Below the pieces are notes generated by a model that had not been told where the DNA came from, did no database searches, and saw nothing but the letters and a program-made list of their open reading frames with translations. Position numbers and translations under genes: made by a program. From assembly GCF_002835805.1 (NCBI RefSeq), contig NZ_PISE01000046.1, forward strand, positions 42,664 to 106,663: a stretch of DNA of 64,000 nt, written 5' to 3'. How positions within the stretch are numbered: the stretch's first letter is position 1; each line of letters begins with the position of its first letter. Below, piece after piece: positions 37,804-47,501 of this stretch. The stretch is from Niallia nealsonii. GTDB lineage: Bacteria; Bacillota; Bacilli; Bacillales; Cytobacillaceae.

Positions 37804-38046
37804 TTGAAAAAAATAACTATTTACACACAGCCCGATTGCCCTCCATGTGAATACGCTAAATTATTTTTGCAAGAAAAAGGAGTCCCCTTTCAATTAAAAG
37901 ATATTCACAAAGATGCTAAAGCAAAAAAAGAATTAATGACTAAATATAACTCTTATTCTACTCCTACATTTGTCATTGATGATGAAACAGTGATTACCGG
38001 CTTTCAACTAGAAGCATTACAATCAGCACTTGGATTTGAAGTTTGA
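37804..38046 (+). CDS. glutaredoxin-like protein (NrdH/YtnI type)
   Basis: 80 residues, thioredoxin fold, active site QPDCPPCEYAK (CPPC at 11-14), cis-proline STPTFVI and the DDETVITGF end typical of NrdH-like redoxins. It probably reduces a specific partner with thioredoxin reductase or bacillithiol. TTG start with GGGGAG upstream. No ribonucleotide reductase genes lie nearby, so NrdH proper is not proven. Confidence 0.85.
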   Translation: MKKITIYTQPDCPPCEYAKLFLQEKGVPFQLKDIHKDAKAKKELMTKYNSYSTPTFVIDDETVITGFQLEALQSALGFEV

Positions 38047-38062
38047 TTTCTATGGTACAAAT

Positions 38063-38105
38063 AAACAGTTTTCTCCAAGCCTTATTTTTGGAGAAAACTG
38101 TTTTA
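38063..38105. terminator. bidirectional terminator
   Basis: AAACAGTTTTCTCCA pairs with TGGAGAAAACTGTTT between convergent genes. Confidence 0.85.
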
Positions 38106-38106
38106 G

Positions 38107-38742
38107 TTAAAAATAAAAAAAGCTTTTTTCTTCTGCTTTTCCTTCCTTACTATAATTTCTCGCCATATTAGTCTTATCTGGATAAAAAACTAATGTACTT
38201 ACATAGCTGGCCCAATATATTCCTGTCCTATCAGAAGTTTTTTTCTGATTTAAATATGCACGAATTTCATTATCCTTCCATAGTTTTGAAACTTTCCATC
38301 CATCCTTCTCTTTCCTCAATAGCAAGCCTTCATAATGCCTTTCATAAGCTGTTGGATTTTCCTCATCTTGCTCAAATAATTCATATACATAAATTACTTT
38401 TCCTTCAAAGTCAACCGTTGTTTTATCTGCAAAGTCAAAAAAAGGAATATAATATGGAGCGAAGTCACTTCCATATGTTTGATACTGATTAGAATGTCCC
38501 ACTAAATTTTTTTGCAAAAATAAATTTTCATATTTACCTGTAAAATAAGGAGCTAAAACAGCATGAATTTCCTGTAAACTTCTTTTCTTCTCTGTTAAAG
38601 AGGTTTGCGCATAAAACGCATTTTTTAAAAATTGCATAACTTCTTCTTTTGAGGATAATTTTTCTGCTCCGATAGAAGGCCTAGGGCTAACAATAAAAAC
38701 AAAAAGGAAACAAACAATAAAAAACGTTGCTACTTTTCTCAT
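38107..38742 (-). CDS. secreted protein, probably DUF3993 family
   Basis: 211 residues with an N-terminal signal peptide (hydrophobic 5-20, cleavage near SIGAEK), then a soluble domain with no motif that I can assign to a reaction (GSDFAPYYIPFFDFADKTT, WKVSKLWKDNEIRAYLN). Proteins of this type lie next to ykuI in other Bacillaceae, to my recollection. It precedes no other gene closely; ykuI ends 135 bases away. Confidence 0.65.
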   Translation of the reverse strand: MRKVATFFIVCFLFVFIVSPRPSIGAEKLSSKEEVMQFLKNAFYAQTSLTEKKRSLQEIHAVLAPYFTGKYENLFLQKNLVGHSNQYQTYGSDFAPYYIPFFDFADKTTVDFEGKVIYVYELFEQDEENPTAYERHYEGLLLRKEKDGWKVSKLWKDNEIRAYLNQKKTSDRTGIYWASYVSTLVFYPDKTNMARNYSKEGKAEEKSFFYF

Positions 38743-38845
38743 TTATTCATATTCTCTCCCTTTATCAATATTCAGTCTGTTTGTTCATTTTATTAGCATC
38801 AATATAGTTTTTATCTTCCCCATTGATTGATACATAAACATGCAC

Positions 38846-38876
38846 AAAAAAACCGACTTTTAAAGTCAGTTTTTTT
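38846..38876 (-). terminator. terminator of ykuI
   Basis: ACTGACTTT/AAAGTCGGT stem on the minus strand with A-run before and T-run after. Confidence 0.85.
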
Positions 38877-38877
38877 G

Positions 38878-40095
38878 TCAATTTATCAAAACACCCATTT
38901 GATCCAAAAAATTATAAGACAAATCAATAAATAAATAATCTTGATTATTCAGGGGAAAAGAATATGTGCGTACTGTTTCTCCTGTTTCAATATCACTATA
39001 TAAGTCTGAAAGAATTCCTTTTTTTTCATTTCTCATTTTTATAATATTTTCTAAAAAATAAGGCCTCCAGCTCCAATTTTTATCCTTATACTCTGGCTGC
39101 AGTACCCAATGGGAATTCTCCTTAAAGATATTATCTGATTTTTGAAAACCATCCTCATCACAAACATACATGCGAAAAGCTACATGAGAAAGATCATCGG
39201 ACAAATACTTAAGCAATTCTTCATAATCATTATACTTTTTATGCCTTGCTAATAATTCTTGTATATTAGTCTGTAAATTTTCCGTGAACTCAAAAATGAC
39301 GGATAGTTTCTTTTTTTCATATGAAATAAATTCATGAAATTCTTTCCTTAACGTTTCTTTTTGCAATTTCCGATCAACAAACTGTTCTTCTGGATAATGC
39401 AGATAATACCCTTGGTAAAACCTCCCTCCATTTTTCCAAGCAAATTGAAGCTGATACACCATCTCAATATTTTCAAACAGCAAGGTAGCACCAATTTTTC
39501 GGGCAAGCATCGATAAGGAATATAAAACATTTTGATATGTATGTGAAGTTGATGTAGAACGTAATGCAGATAAATCGATTTTAAAAATATCTGGAGCAAG
39601 TTCCCCTATTCTATCTAAATAACCGCTATCATTTCCCATTTTATCAATAGCAATTTTAATGCCATATGTTCTATAATAGACAAGAAGATGATCCAAATGA
39701 TCAGATTGGCCTTTATAATTCCTTTCTGATATTTCTAAAACAATTCGACTTAAAGCCATTCCTTTTTCCTCATAAGATAAAAGCATCTGCAAAAAACTTT
39801 CTCCATCATCTTGCATCAATAAGCCCGCATCCCTATTAATGAAAAGCATAACGTCTTTATCAAGCTCCAATGCTTTATCTAAGGCTTTTGTCAGGACAAC
39901 ATTGTCAACTTCCTGCTTATATTCTTCGGGTATTTCTTCATCCATAAAAAAAGGACCTAAACTTTCAAATGAACCATTTATTTGATAACGCCCTAATATT
40001 TCATATCCAATTACTGTATGCTCATCTGCACTGAATATCGCCTGAAAAAAAGGGATGACATTGTCTAAATCTGTCAAAATATCCAAAGCGTCCAT
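38878..40095 (-). CDS. ykuI: YkuI, EAL-domain c-di-GMP-binding protein
   Basis: 405 residues: an EAL domain (about 1-240) and a C-terminal PAS-like YkuI_C domain (about 255-400). The EAL motif reads EILGR, and the catalytic loop-6 DDFGTGYS is replaced by DKMGNDSGYLD, so the second Asp is Lys. KIDLSALR and the Glu of LLFENIE remain. B. subtilis YkuI binds c-di-GMP without detected hydrolysis, and the substitution here fits a receptor rather than a phosphodiesterase. Confidence 0.93.
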   Translation of the reverse strand: MDALDILTDLDNVIPFFQAIFSADEHTVIGYEILGRYQINGSFESLGPFFMDEEIPEEYKQEVDNVVLTKALDKALELDKDVMLFINRDAGLLMQDDGESFLQMLLSYEEKGMALSRIVLEISERNYKGQSDHLDHLLVYYRTYGIKIAIDKMGNDSGYLDRIGELAPDIFKIDLSALRSTSTSHTYQNVLYSLSMLARKIGATLLFENIEMVYQLQFAWKNGGRFYQGYYLHYPEEQFVDRKLQKETLRKEFHEFISYEKKKLSVIFEFTENLQTNIQELLARHKKYNDYEELLKYLSDDLSHVAFRMYVCDEDGFQKSDNIFKENSHWVLQPEYKDKNWSWRPYFLENIIKMRNEKKGILSDLYSDIETGETVRTYSFPLNNQDYLFIDLSYNFLDQMGVLIN

Positions 40096-40324
40096 ATTTT
40101 GATAGCCTCCCTCTAAATAATGACTAATTATACCATAAATCTACAGAAATTCACCTGATAATAACACAATATTCTGCAATATTTGCATTCATTTTTTCTG
40201 TTTTTCTTTTTTACAACAAAAAAAAAGGATCTAAAATACGATAATGGAAAAATTGTTTTGCAATAAAAATTAGGCAAATAGACTATCCTAAATACAGGAG
40301 TCGGCATAAGGAAGAAGGCATCCT

Positions 40325-41068
40325 ATGCACCAAGTAAAATTATTATGTGTGGCTTTAAGTTTAAGTAATCTTCCATTCGCAGGGAAAACAATTGAAAATG
40401 ATGCTGTAAATGAAACAAATCACTCCTTTAAACTGGAAGAGAGCACTATGCATTCATCTATCACAGCCGCAAACGAATCAATCTTATTGAATGTCCCTTT
40501 AGTCAAACAAAATCCTGAATTAAGATATGGTTGTGAAGTAACAAGTTTAACAATGGTTTTAAATTATGCCGGAATAGAAGCATCCAAAATGGAGTTATAT
40601 AAAAAAATCAAAAAGGATTCTGATCCACTTATAAAAAAACAAGGAAATATTGTAAAGTGGGGAGATCCTGCTGTAGGATTTGTTGGTGATATGACAGGGA
40701 GAAATGCTGGCTATGCTGTTTTTGATAAACCTATGGAGGATTTAGTAAATGCATACCTTCCAAACCGCGCTGTTAATCTAACTGGAAAACCTTTCACGCA
40801 TCTTGAAAGTCATGTTAAAAAGGGGTTTCCTGTTGTTGTATGGACAACAGGAGATTATCGCCTTCCAGACAGGTGGGAGTCGTGGGAACATAAAGGAAAA
40901 ACGATAAAAACACCACTCGACTTGCATGCGGTTGTTTTGGTCGGCTATAATAAAAACTTTGTATTCTTAAACGATCCTTTATCAGGGAGAAAAAATGTTA
41001 GAGTTGATAAACATCAATTTATTCAATCTTGGCATGCACTTAAATCAAGAGCAATAAGCTACCATTAA
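40325..41068 (+). CDS. secreted C39-like peptidase
   Basis: 247 residues with a short hydrophobic N terminus (LLCVALSLSNLPFAG), probably a signal peptide, and a C39-like (Peptidase_C39_2) papain-fold domain from about 55. Catalytic candidates are Cys in RYGCEVTSLTMVLNYAG, His in LHAVVLVGYN and Asp in LNDPLSG. Lone proteins of this family (YvpB type) have unknown substrates; there is no ABC bacteriocin exporter here. The GGAAG site is nearby. Transcribed away from ykuI. Confidence 0.82.
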   Translation: MHQVKLLCVALSLSNLPFAGKTIENDAVNETNHSFKLEESTMHSSITAANESILLNVPLVKQNPELRYGCEVTSLTMVLNYAGIEASKMELYKKIKKDSDPLIKKQGNIVKWGDPAVGFVGDMTGRNAGYAVFDKPMEDLVNAYLPNRAVNLTGKPFTHLESHVKKGFPVVVWTTGDYRLPDRWESWEHKGKTIKTPLDLHAVVLVGYNKNFVFLNDPLSGRKNVRVDKHQFIQSWHALKSRAISYH

Positions 41069-41099
41069 CAAAATTTCTAAAAAATGATAATTGTTCAGA

Positions 41100-41138
41100 T
41101 TAGACCTTATCCTGCTTGTGTAAGAAGATAAGGTCTAA
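41100..41138 (+). terminator. hairpin after the C39-like peptidase gene
   Basis: TTAGACCTTATC/GATAAGGTCTAA, 12 bp, weak T-tract. Confidence 0.45.
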
Positions 41139-41223
41139 CCTTCTAAATCTCTGAACAAATTCCTGCTGAATAAATGCTTTTGGTTGTATCCATTATTATT
41201 TTGATTAAAATACACCCTTAAAC

Positions 41224-43359
41224 TTATACTTCTCTCCTCTTTATATTTATGTTATTTGGAAAACTTTGATGCTTAAATAAGTGATTTATTTCCTCACTAG
41301 GCAATGGTTTGGAAAAATAAAAACCTTGTGCTTTATGACAATTAGCCTCTAATAAAAAATCGGCCTGTTCCTTCCTTTCAACTCCCTCTGCAATTACTTC
41401 CATTCCTAAATTTTGCCCTAAATGAATGATTGTAGTAGTAATAGCAGCATCTTTATCATTTTCCAAAACATCTTTTACAAAAGATTGATCTATTTTCAAT
41501 ACATCAATTGGAAATTGTTTTATATAACTTAAAGAGGAGTATCCTGTTCCAAAATCGTCTACCGAAATTATCACCCCAAGGTCTTTTAATCCCTTAAGAA
41601 CAGGAATAGCTTCCATTGTATTTTGCATTGCCCCTTCTGTTATTTCAATTTCTAGAGAAGATGGATGAATTGAATATTTTCCCAGAGCATCTTTGACCAT
41701 ATCAATAAAATTCGGCTGTTGAAACTGTTTGGGCGAAATATTTACAGCAATGCGAATATCTGCACTAAACTGTTCGCTCCAATTCTTTATTTGTTTGCAA
41801 GCTGTCTCAATTACCCAATTTCCAATAGGAATGATTAATCCTGTTTCCTCTGCCAATGGAATAAAATCAGCAGGTGATATGAAACCTATTGTTGGGCTAT
41901 GCCACCTTAAAAGTGCTTCAAAACTGTTGCAATTTTTGTTTTTAAGATCCACTTGCGGTTGATAATACAAGGTTAACTCCTGCCGTTGAATAGCTTTCCT
42001 TAAATTTGTTTCGAGGGATACTACATTTTTCCCTTTCATATTCATTTCAGAACGATAAAATTGATAATGGGCTTTTCCTCGCTCCTTTACTCGAAAAAGT
42101 GCTTCATCTGCATTTTTAATTAATGCTTCTGCATTATTACCATCTAAAGGAAACATGCTGATTCCAACGCTTGGAGTAATATAGTATTCTTGTGAATGAA
42201 GAGAAAAAGATTCGGTAAACCGAGACAGAATGTTTTCCGCAAGAAGGCTTGTCTCTTCCTTAGATGCCTCAATAAGCAAAATATTAAATTCATCGCCGCC
42301 TTGACGAAATACGATTGACCGGTAATCAGCAAACTCCAACAAACGTTCTGCAACTTTTATTAAAATTTGATCCCCGACAATATGTCCAAAAGTATCATTT
42401 ATATATTTAAAACGATCTAGATCAATTGTCAGCAAAGCAAATTGCCTGCCTGTTTCTTTGGACTTCTTAATTTCCAGCTGCAAATCCTCTAACAGTGCTC
42501 TCCTATTATAAAGACCTGTTAATTGATCATGAAACGCTAAAAAACGAATTTTTTCAGCTGATTTTGTTTTTTCTGATACATCTTTCATCATAAGATAAAT
42601 GCCACGCATTTTTTGATGGACAACGCTTGGAATCATTTTAATATGAACAGGTAAATTGCTACCTTCTCGACTTAATAAACAGTTTAGCGATTGGGAAGTT
42701 TTTGTTGCTTGGCATACAGCAAACAGCTTCTCAAATAAGGAGAAATTTGCTCCTGTGATCAAGTTAAAAATTTTTTGATCTTTAATTTGATCATAAGATC
42801 CCTCTATCATTTTTTCACCAGCAGGGTTGATTTCATGAATGCTGCCATCTAAATCAACTACAATTATTGCATCTAGATTATTTTCCACAATAGAATGATA
42901 ATGCTGTTGACTTTCTATTAGTTTCTTCTGCTCTATGATTAGCTTGGTAATATCTCTTGTAACTCCAACAATAAACCTCACTTCGCCATTCTCATCAGAT
43001 ATAGGCGTTAAAACACATTCTCCATAATAACAATTTCCGTTTATTGTAAAATCCTCTATAAAAACATGCTCTTTTTTTTGATACAGTACCTTGCTATATG
43101 CTTCCTGAAGCCTCTCGTATACATTTTTTTCTAATACTTCTTTCATTGATTTACCAATATAGTTTAGAGGAATGGTTGTACATTTATATGCTTCTTCATT
43201 TACAAAAACATAACGAAAAATTGGCCCATCTTCTGCCTTCATGACAAAAATCCTATCTTTTATATGCTTAAACATAATTTCAAACACAATCCGCTCTAAT
43301 TTGCATGATATAGCGTCTTTTTTATTTAAATGTTCTATTAGGTTATTATTTTCTTTCAC
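41224..43359 (-). CDS. PAS-PAS-GGDEF-EAL c-di-GMP turnover protein
   Basis: 711 residues, no membrane segments: PAS 1 (about 30-145), PAS 2 (about 150-265), GGDEF (about 270-430) and EAL (about 445-695). The cyclase motif is intact (FRQGGDEFNI). The usual RxxD inhibitory site before it reads DYRS, so product inhibition is probably lost. The EAL domain keeps EALLRW, NISPKQF, DDFGTGYSSL and KIDQSFV, so phosphodiesterase activity is likely. A cytosolic sensor that can make and degrade c-di-GMP. Several Bacillus paralogs exist, so no symbol is given. Confidence 0.93.
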   Translation of the reverse strand: MKENNNLIEHLNKKDAISCKLERIVFEIMFKHIKDRIFVMKAEDGPIFRYVFVNEEAYKCTTIPLNYIGKSMKEVLEKNVYERLQEAYSKVLYQKKEHVFIEDFTINGNCYYGECVLTPISDENGEVRFIVGVTRDITKLIIEQKKLIESQQHYHSIVENNLDAIIVVDLDGSIHEINPAGEKMIEGSYDQIKDQKIFNLITGANFSLFEKLFAVCQATKTSQSLNCLLSREGSNLPVHIKMIPSVVHQKMRGIYLMMKDVSEKTKSAEKIRFLAFHDQLTGLYNRRALLEDLQLEIKKSKETGRQFALLTIDLDRFKYINDTFGHIVGDQILIKVAERLLEFADYRSIVFRQGGDEFNILLIEASKEETSLLAENILSRFTESFSLHSQEYYITPSVGISMFPLDGNNAEALIKNADEALFRVKERGKAHYQFYRSEMNMKGKNVVSLETNLRKAIQRQELTLYYQPQVDLKNKNCNSFEALLRWHSPTIGFISPADFIPLAEETGLIIPIGNWVIETACKQIKNWSEQFSADIRIAVNISPKQFQQPNFIDMVKDALGKYSIHPSSLEIEITEGAMQNTMEAIPVLKGLKDLGVIISVDDFGTGYSSLSYIKQFPIDVLKIDQSFVKDVLENDKDAAITTTIIHLGQNLGMEVIAEGVERKEQADFLLEANCHKAQGFYFSKPLPSEEINHLFKHQSFPNNINIKRREV

Positions 43360-43703
43360 TTAAACTCACCCTTATAGTCTGTGCAAAATTCTATCGTTAG
43401 CTGGCAACATTTCCTTTTCCAGTTAATTAGGCATATTTTCCACACGATGTTAAAATATATGTATATTCTTCTAGTTGGATCACACAAGGGGAACCATTTC
43501 CACCAAGTAGCTATGTTAATGAATAGGATGGATAACATATGATGACTGATTAAGTTTCTAATCTATGCTAAAGAACGGACCAAACACCATTCTTTAATAG
43601 ATCTCAATATTTAGAGCGCACTTTTTAAGCCATTTCTTTTCTTTTATAAAAATAGTATAATAGCTTGTATTCTATACCTATTCTGAAAGGAGTTATCAAA
43701 GAA
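43360..43703. other. divergent gap before ykyB
   Basis: 344 bases with promoters for both flanking genes presumed; ATAGTATAAT at about 43656 is a plausible -10 for ykyB. No gene seen. Confidence 0.35.
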
Positions 43704-44168
43704 ATGAATAGACATCAGCCATACAAAACAAATTTACAGCCAACAATCGATAATCTTACACAGGCAATTTTTGTTGTAAATCGTCACGCAAAAACAGCTA
43801 CTGATCCAAAATTTCTTTATAAATTAAAACAAAATAGCTTGGAAAAGTTATTGAAAGAAGGGAAAGCAAAAAAAGTTGGGCTCCACTTCTCCAGCAACCC
43901 AAAAAATAGCCAGCAACAATCAGACATTTTAGTCGAATGCGGAAAGTACATGTTTCATTTACCTCCCACAAAACAAGATTTCCGTGACTTGCCTCATTTA
44001 GGTTCCTTACGTACTGACGTCCGAAATCCAAAATCAACTCTTTCTTTAAATCAAGCAAAAAAACTTCTCATTCATTACACAGGATTAAAAGAATCATCTC
44101 CAGACAACAATTTAAGGAGGAAAAAATACGAAAAACCTATATTTAAAAAACTCGGTGAAAGCTATTAA
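43704..44168 (+). CDS. ykyB: YkyB family protein
   Basis: 154 residues, as in B. subtilis, with the conserved AIFVVNRHAKTATDPKFLY, KKVGLHFSSNP and the end PIFKKLGESY. Function unknown; soluble and basic. The ATG at MNRHQPYK has GGAG eleven bases upstream; a longer frame begins 39 bases earlier without similarity. Convergent with cheV, the same pair as in B. subtilis. Confidence 0.93.
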   Translation: MNRHQPYKTNLQPTIDNLTQAIFVVNRHAKTATDPKFLYKLKQNSLEKLLKEGKAKKVGLHFSSNPKNSQQQSDILVECGKYMFHLPPTKQDFRDLPHLGSLRTDVRNPKSTLSLNQAKKLLIHYTGLKESSPDNNLRRKKYEKPIFKKLGESY

Positions 44169-44299
44169 ACTTTCACCGTATGTTTTAGTTGCTAAATTAA
44201 TAAATAAGCTTTAGATAAAACAGTGCTTAGTTCAACTGTGAAAACAAATATTTTTATGTCAACATCAGCAGCTTTTTTACAATGCCACAAAGGAAAAAA

Positions 44300-45202
44300 T
44301 TATAGTATATGTTCATCCACTAGTAAAATTAATTCAGCAATCTCCGGCTTGCTCACTTGCCCATTCGCTCCAACTCTTTGCCCTTTATGTCTTAAATCTT
44401 CTGTAATTAAAGAAGAAAAAATGATAACTGGAAGATGTGCTAATTGAGGATTATCCTTTATTCGTTTTGTTAGGTGATGCCCGTCCATTTGCGGCATTTC
44501 AATATCTGTAATGACTAATTGTACAACATCTTGGGTATTTTTATCCCCGCTTTCCTTCTCTAAATAGTTTAGCGCATCCAAACCATTTTCAAAAAATTCT
44601 ATGTTGTAAAACCCTGCTTCCACTAGTGTATCTTCCAACAATTTTCTAAGCAGCGGAGAATCCTCAACAACTACTAATCGTTTGTTGCTTCGTTCCCTTT
44701 TCCCTAGTTTTTTTACTTGCTGCACATTGATGCCTGAATCTGGATTAATATCGACCAATATTTTTTCAAAATCTAATAATAAAATCATTTCTCCTGAAAA
44801 TTTAATGACACCAATAATTTGACTGTCTGCACCTTGATACATCCCTGTAGGCTTTTCAATATTCTCCCAAGAAATACGATGAATTTGATTCACATGATGA
44901 ACATGAAAGATAACTTTCATCTTATTAAACTCAGAAACAATAAACTTATCCTTTTCTGAGGTGCTTGAAGGCGGATAACCTAATACATTAGCTAAATTGA
45001 CAACCGGCAGCACTTCTCCCCTTAACTCCATAATTCCTTCCACATATGGATGTGAGTGAGGAATTGGAATAACTGAGACTGGGTTAATAATTTCTTTTAC
45101 TTTAATGACATTGATACCAAATTTATTATTGCCAACTGTAAATTCTACGATTTCCAGCTCATTTGTACCACTCTCTAATAAAATTCCTCGTTCGTTTTTC
45201 AT
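44300..45202 (-). CDS. cheV: CheV chemotaxis coupling protein
   Basis: 300 residues: an N-terminal CheW-like domain (about 10-150: EIVEFTVGNNKFGINVIKVKEI, RGEVLPVVNLA) and a C-terminal receiver domain (about 170-300) with the phospho-acceptor Asp in LVITDIEMPQMDG. It couples receptors to CheA and adapts the signal through phosphorylation. No other chemotaxis genes are in the window, which is usual for cheV in Bacillus. Confidence 0.95.
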   Translation of the reverse strand: MKNERGILLESGTNELEIVEFTVGNNKFGINVIKVKEIINPVSVIPIPHSHPYVEGIMELRGEVLPVVNLANVLGYPPSSTSEKDKFIVSEFNKMKVIFHVHHVNQIHRISWENIEKPTGMYQGADSQIIGVIKFSGEMILLLDFEKILVDINPDSGINVQQVKKLGKRERSNKRLVVVEDSPLLRKLLEDTLVEAGFYNIEFFENGLDALNYLEKESGDKNTQDVVQLVITDIEMPQMDGHHLTKRIKDNPQLAHLPVIIFSSLITEDLRHKGQRVGANGQVSKPEIAELILLVDEHIL

Positions 45203-45233
45203 TCTTCTACTCCCTTTTTAGAAACTTTATCCC

Positions 45234-45317
45234 TCATTGACGGACAGTAAGCCCCCCCGCCTAAAAGATTAGGAGAGGGATTGAAAAAAATCCTACTGAT
45301 TGAAGTTTCACTTTATA
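45234..45317 (-). repeat. TATAAAG-family repeat, inverted copy
   Basis: On the minus strand it opens TATAAAGTGAAACTTCAAT then CAGTAGG, one mismatch from the head of the 7914 copy. GGCGGGGGGGCTTACTGTC follows. Located upstream of cheV, in its leader region. Confidence 0.7.
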
Positions 45318-45496
45318 GATACTATTTAAATCATTTTTCATTGCTTATTAATACCATTCTCTTGTTGATACAATAAGTGTTGCAAAATAGAAATATATAC
45401 TCTTTTTATCGACTAGTTTCTATGTTTCTAAAGAAGGATTTTGTCTTTCTTTGTCAAAATTCAAGGAAATTACAAGAACATTCAACTAATTACTCA

Positions 45497-46795
45497 CTAT
45501 TCCTTAATTAAAGAATGTATATATAAGCCAATAACAGTTAATAAAATAAGAGAACCTAAAGCTATTCTGCTAGCAAGTGCACCTAAATCTGCAAAAAGGA
45601 GTGTTACTGTACCATATAAAAAAGGGCCTACTACCGAAGAAACTTTTCCTGAAAAAGCAAATAAGCCGAAAAACTGCCCTCTTTTTTTCTCTGGCGTTAT
45701 TTCCACAATATAAGCTCTAGTAGTAACCCACATACTCCCTAAGGCTATTCCAAACAAGCTTCCTGCAATCCAAAACAAATACTCGCTAAAAGCAAAGGTT
45801 GCCATAACTAATGCAACTATTAGTAACACACCAACATATTTAACAGACAAGTAAGCTCCTTTATATTTTGTAATATACCCAAATACAAAGGAGCCAATAA
45901 TACTCGAAACGGTAGAAACTAAATAAAGAAAAATAAATTTATCTGTACTAAATCCAACAACTGCTTTTGCATATACTGCCATCATAGCTATCGTTGTTGC
46001 AATCGCATCATTTAAGAAGAAGTAGGCTATCATAAAAAGAAAAATCTTCCTATAAGTTTTGATTTGTTTAAAGGTTTCGTAAATATCCTTATATCCAGAA
46101 AAAAAGGAGAATGACGTTTGCTTTTTGGTTGGTGCTTCTTTCATAAAGAAAAACAAAGGCAAGGAAAAAAGGAAAAATAAAAAAGCAGTAGGAAGAAAAG
46201 CTTGATGGAATTTGCCGTCTTCCACAAATAAATAGACAATTAATCCAATTAAGGTCCCTAAATACCCTACTGCAACACCAAATCCTGAGATAACTGGAAT
46301 CTGCTCTTTTGTTCCTAAATCGGAAATGCTATTATCGTAAAATACTAAACTAGAATGATAAAAAAATTTAGCCAATACAAATAAAATAATAACTAGTAAT
46401 AAAGACAGGGGCATTGATAAAATTGTTGTAGAAAAATTACTGTTTTTTGCTATCACTCCCATCCCAGCAGTACAAAACACTGCAAACAGCGTAAATACAA
46501 TAATATATTTCTTCTTTTTTCCAGTACGATCCATCATTACACCAAATAAGGGAGAAAATATAACTAATAGAAAGCTAGCTATTGCATTAGCATAAGAAAT
46601 AAACGTACTTGCCAGTTGAGTTTGCACTTCATTTGAACCAATCGTCTCTTGTAAATAAAGCGGAAAAAAAATGGTGTTAATATTAGAGGAAAAAATTGTA
46701 TTTGCTGCATCATATAGAGCCCAAGATAATACAGGCAAAGAAAAATATAGAGCTAATCCTTTTTTATTGTTCTTTTTATTTAGCTGCTCTTCCAT
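45497..46795 (-). CDS. MFS transporter, UMF1/Atg22-like family
   Basis: 432 residues with twelve predicted membrane helices. The early SWALYDAANTIFSSNINTIFFP and the SPLFGVMMDRTGKKK loop are typical of the UMF1 (vacuole effluxer Atg22-like) branch of the major facilitator superfamily. The substrate is unknown. Of three adjacent ATG codons I take the third, eight bases after GGAG. B. subtilis carries a different MFS gene (ykuC) in this neighbourhood. Confidence 0.85.
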   Translation of the reverse strand: MEEQLNKKNNKKGLALYFSLPVLSWALYDAANTIFSSNINTIFFPLYLQETIGSNEVQTQLASTFISYANAIASFLLVIFSPLFGVMMDRTGKKKKYIIVFTLFAVFCTAGMGVIAKNSNFSTTILSMPLSLLLVIILFVLAKFFYHSSLVFYDNSISDLGTKEQIPVISGFGVAVGYLGTLIGLIVYLFVEDGKFHQAFLPTAFLFFLFSLPLFFFMKEAPTKKQTSFSFFSGYKDIYETFKQIKTYRKIFLFMIAYFFLNDAIATTIAMMAVYAKAVVGFSTDKFIFLYLVSTVSSIIGSFVFGYITKYKGAYLSVKYVGVLLIVALVMATFAFSEYLFWIAGSLFGIALGSMWVTTRAYIVEITPEKKRGQFFGLFAFSGKVSSVVGPFLYGTVTLLFADLGALASRIALGSLILLTVIGLYIHSLIKE

Positions 46796-47137
46796 CATCA
46801 TTTCTCCTTTGTTCTTCTTAATATTTTCACTCCATTTATTTATATTATTCAATTCCTTTCCTCTTCATGTGAACTTACAAAAGAAGCTTTTTTCCTCTTC
46901 ATTCAAAGTATTAGCTTCTACTAAATTTCTGTTATTTTCATAATATGTAAGTTTTTAATTACTTTTTTTTAAATTAATTACTATTTTGTGAATTATATAA
47001 CAATCATCTAGACGTTTTTACGCAAGCAGAATACGATACATATATAAAGCAACATTTCTAATCAACAAGTGTTTTCCCTCCCATTAACTAGGGAGAGAAT
47101 GCTCTACACCATATTAAATAAAGAGAGGGGAAAAACA
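46796..47137. other. divergent gap upstream of the MFS gene
   Basis: 342 bases, AT-rich, no gene seen; promoters for both sides presumed. Confidence 0.35.
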
Positions 47138-47314
47138 ATGACAGGCACAGCTATTCTTTTTCATGAAGATTCATCTGTTACATTTTTAGAAAACATCGAT
47201 ATAACAGACTATCAATTATTGCAGACTGTAAAAAATAAACAACCGATTCTTTTACAAGCTGCAAAATTGTCCTATTTTTGTCAAGATGAAATTGATTGGG
47301 ATTACGGCTACTGA
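47138..47314 (+). CDS. 58-residue protein, unknown function
   Basis: Begins MTGTAILFHEDSSVTFLEN and ends CQDEIDWDYGY. Acidic, soluble, no motif that I recognise. The ATG has GAGAGGGG seven bases upstream; a longer frame starts 69 bases earlier without a site. Single gene between divergent MFS and convergent ykwC. Confidence 0.65.
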   Translation: MTGTAILFHEDSSVTFLENIDITDYQLLQTVKNKQPILLQAAKLSYFCQDEIDWDYGY

Positions 47315-47447
47315 ATTTCCATCGATTTTTACTTTAATTAATTACGTTCTTTTTCTCCAGACTGCTCATTTACACTGATAGAGCTTTTACCGAGGCAAAA
47401 AAAGAAAATTTTTATGTAATAAACAACCTTTTCTGTTAGTCTCATAC

Positions 47448-47486
47448 CAAAAAAAGAGAAGCAGTAGACAAATCTCACTGCTTCTC
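47448..47486 (-). terminator. terminator of ykwC
   Basis: GAGAAGCAGT/ACTGCTTCTC stem, T-run on the minus strand. Confidence 0.85.
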
Positions 47487-47501
47487 CTTTTTTAATTCGG
47501 C

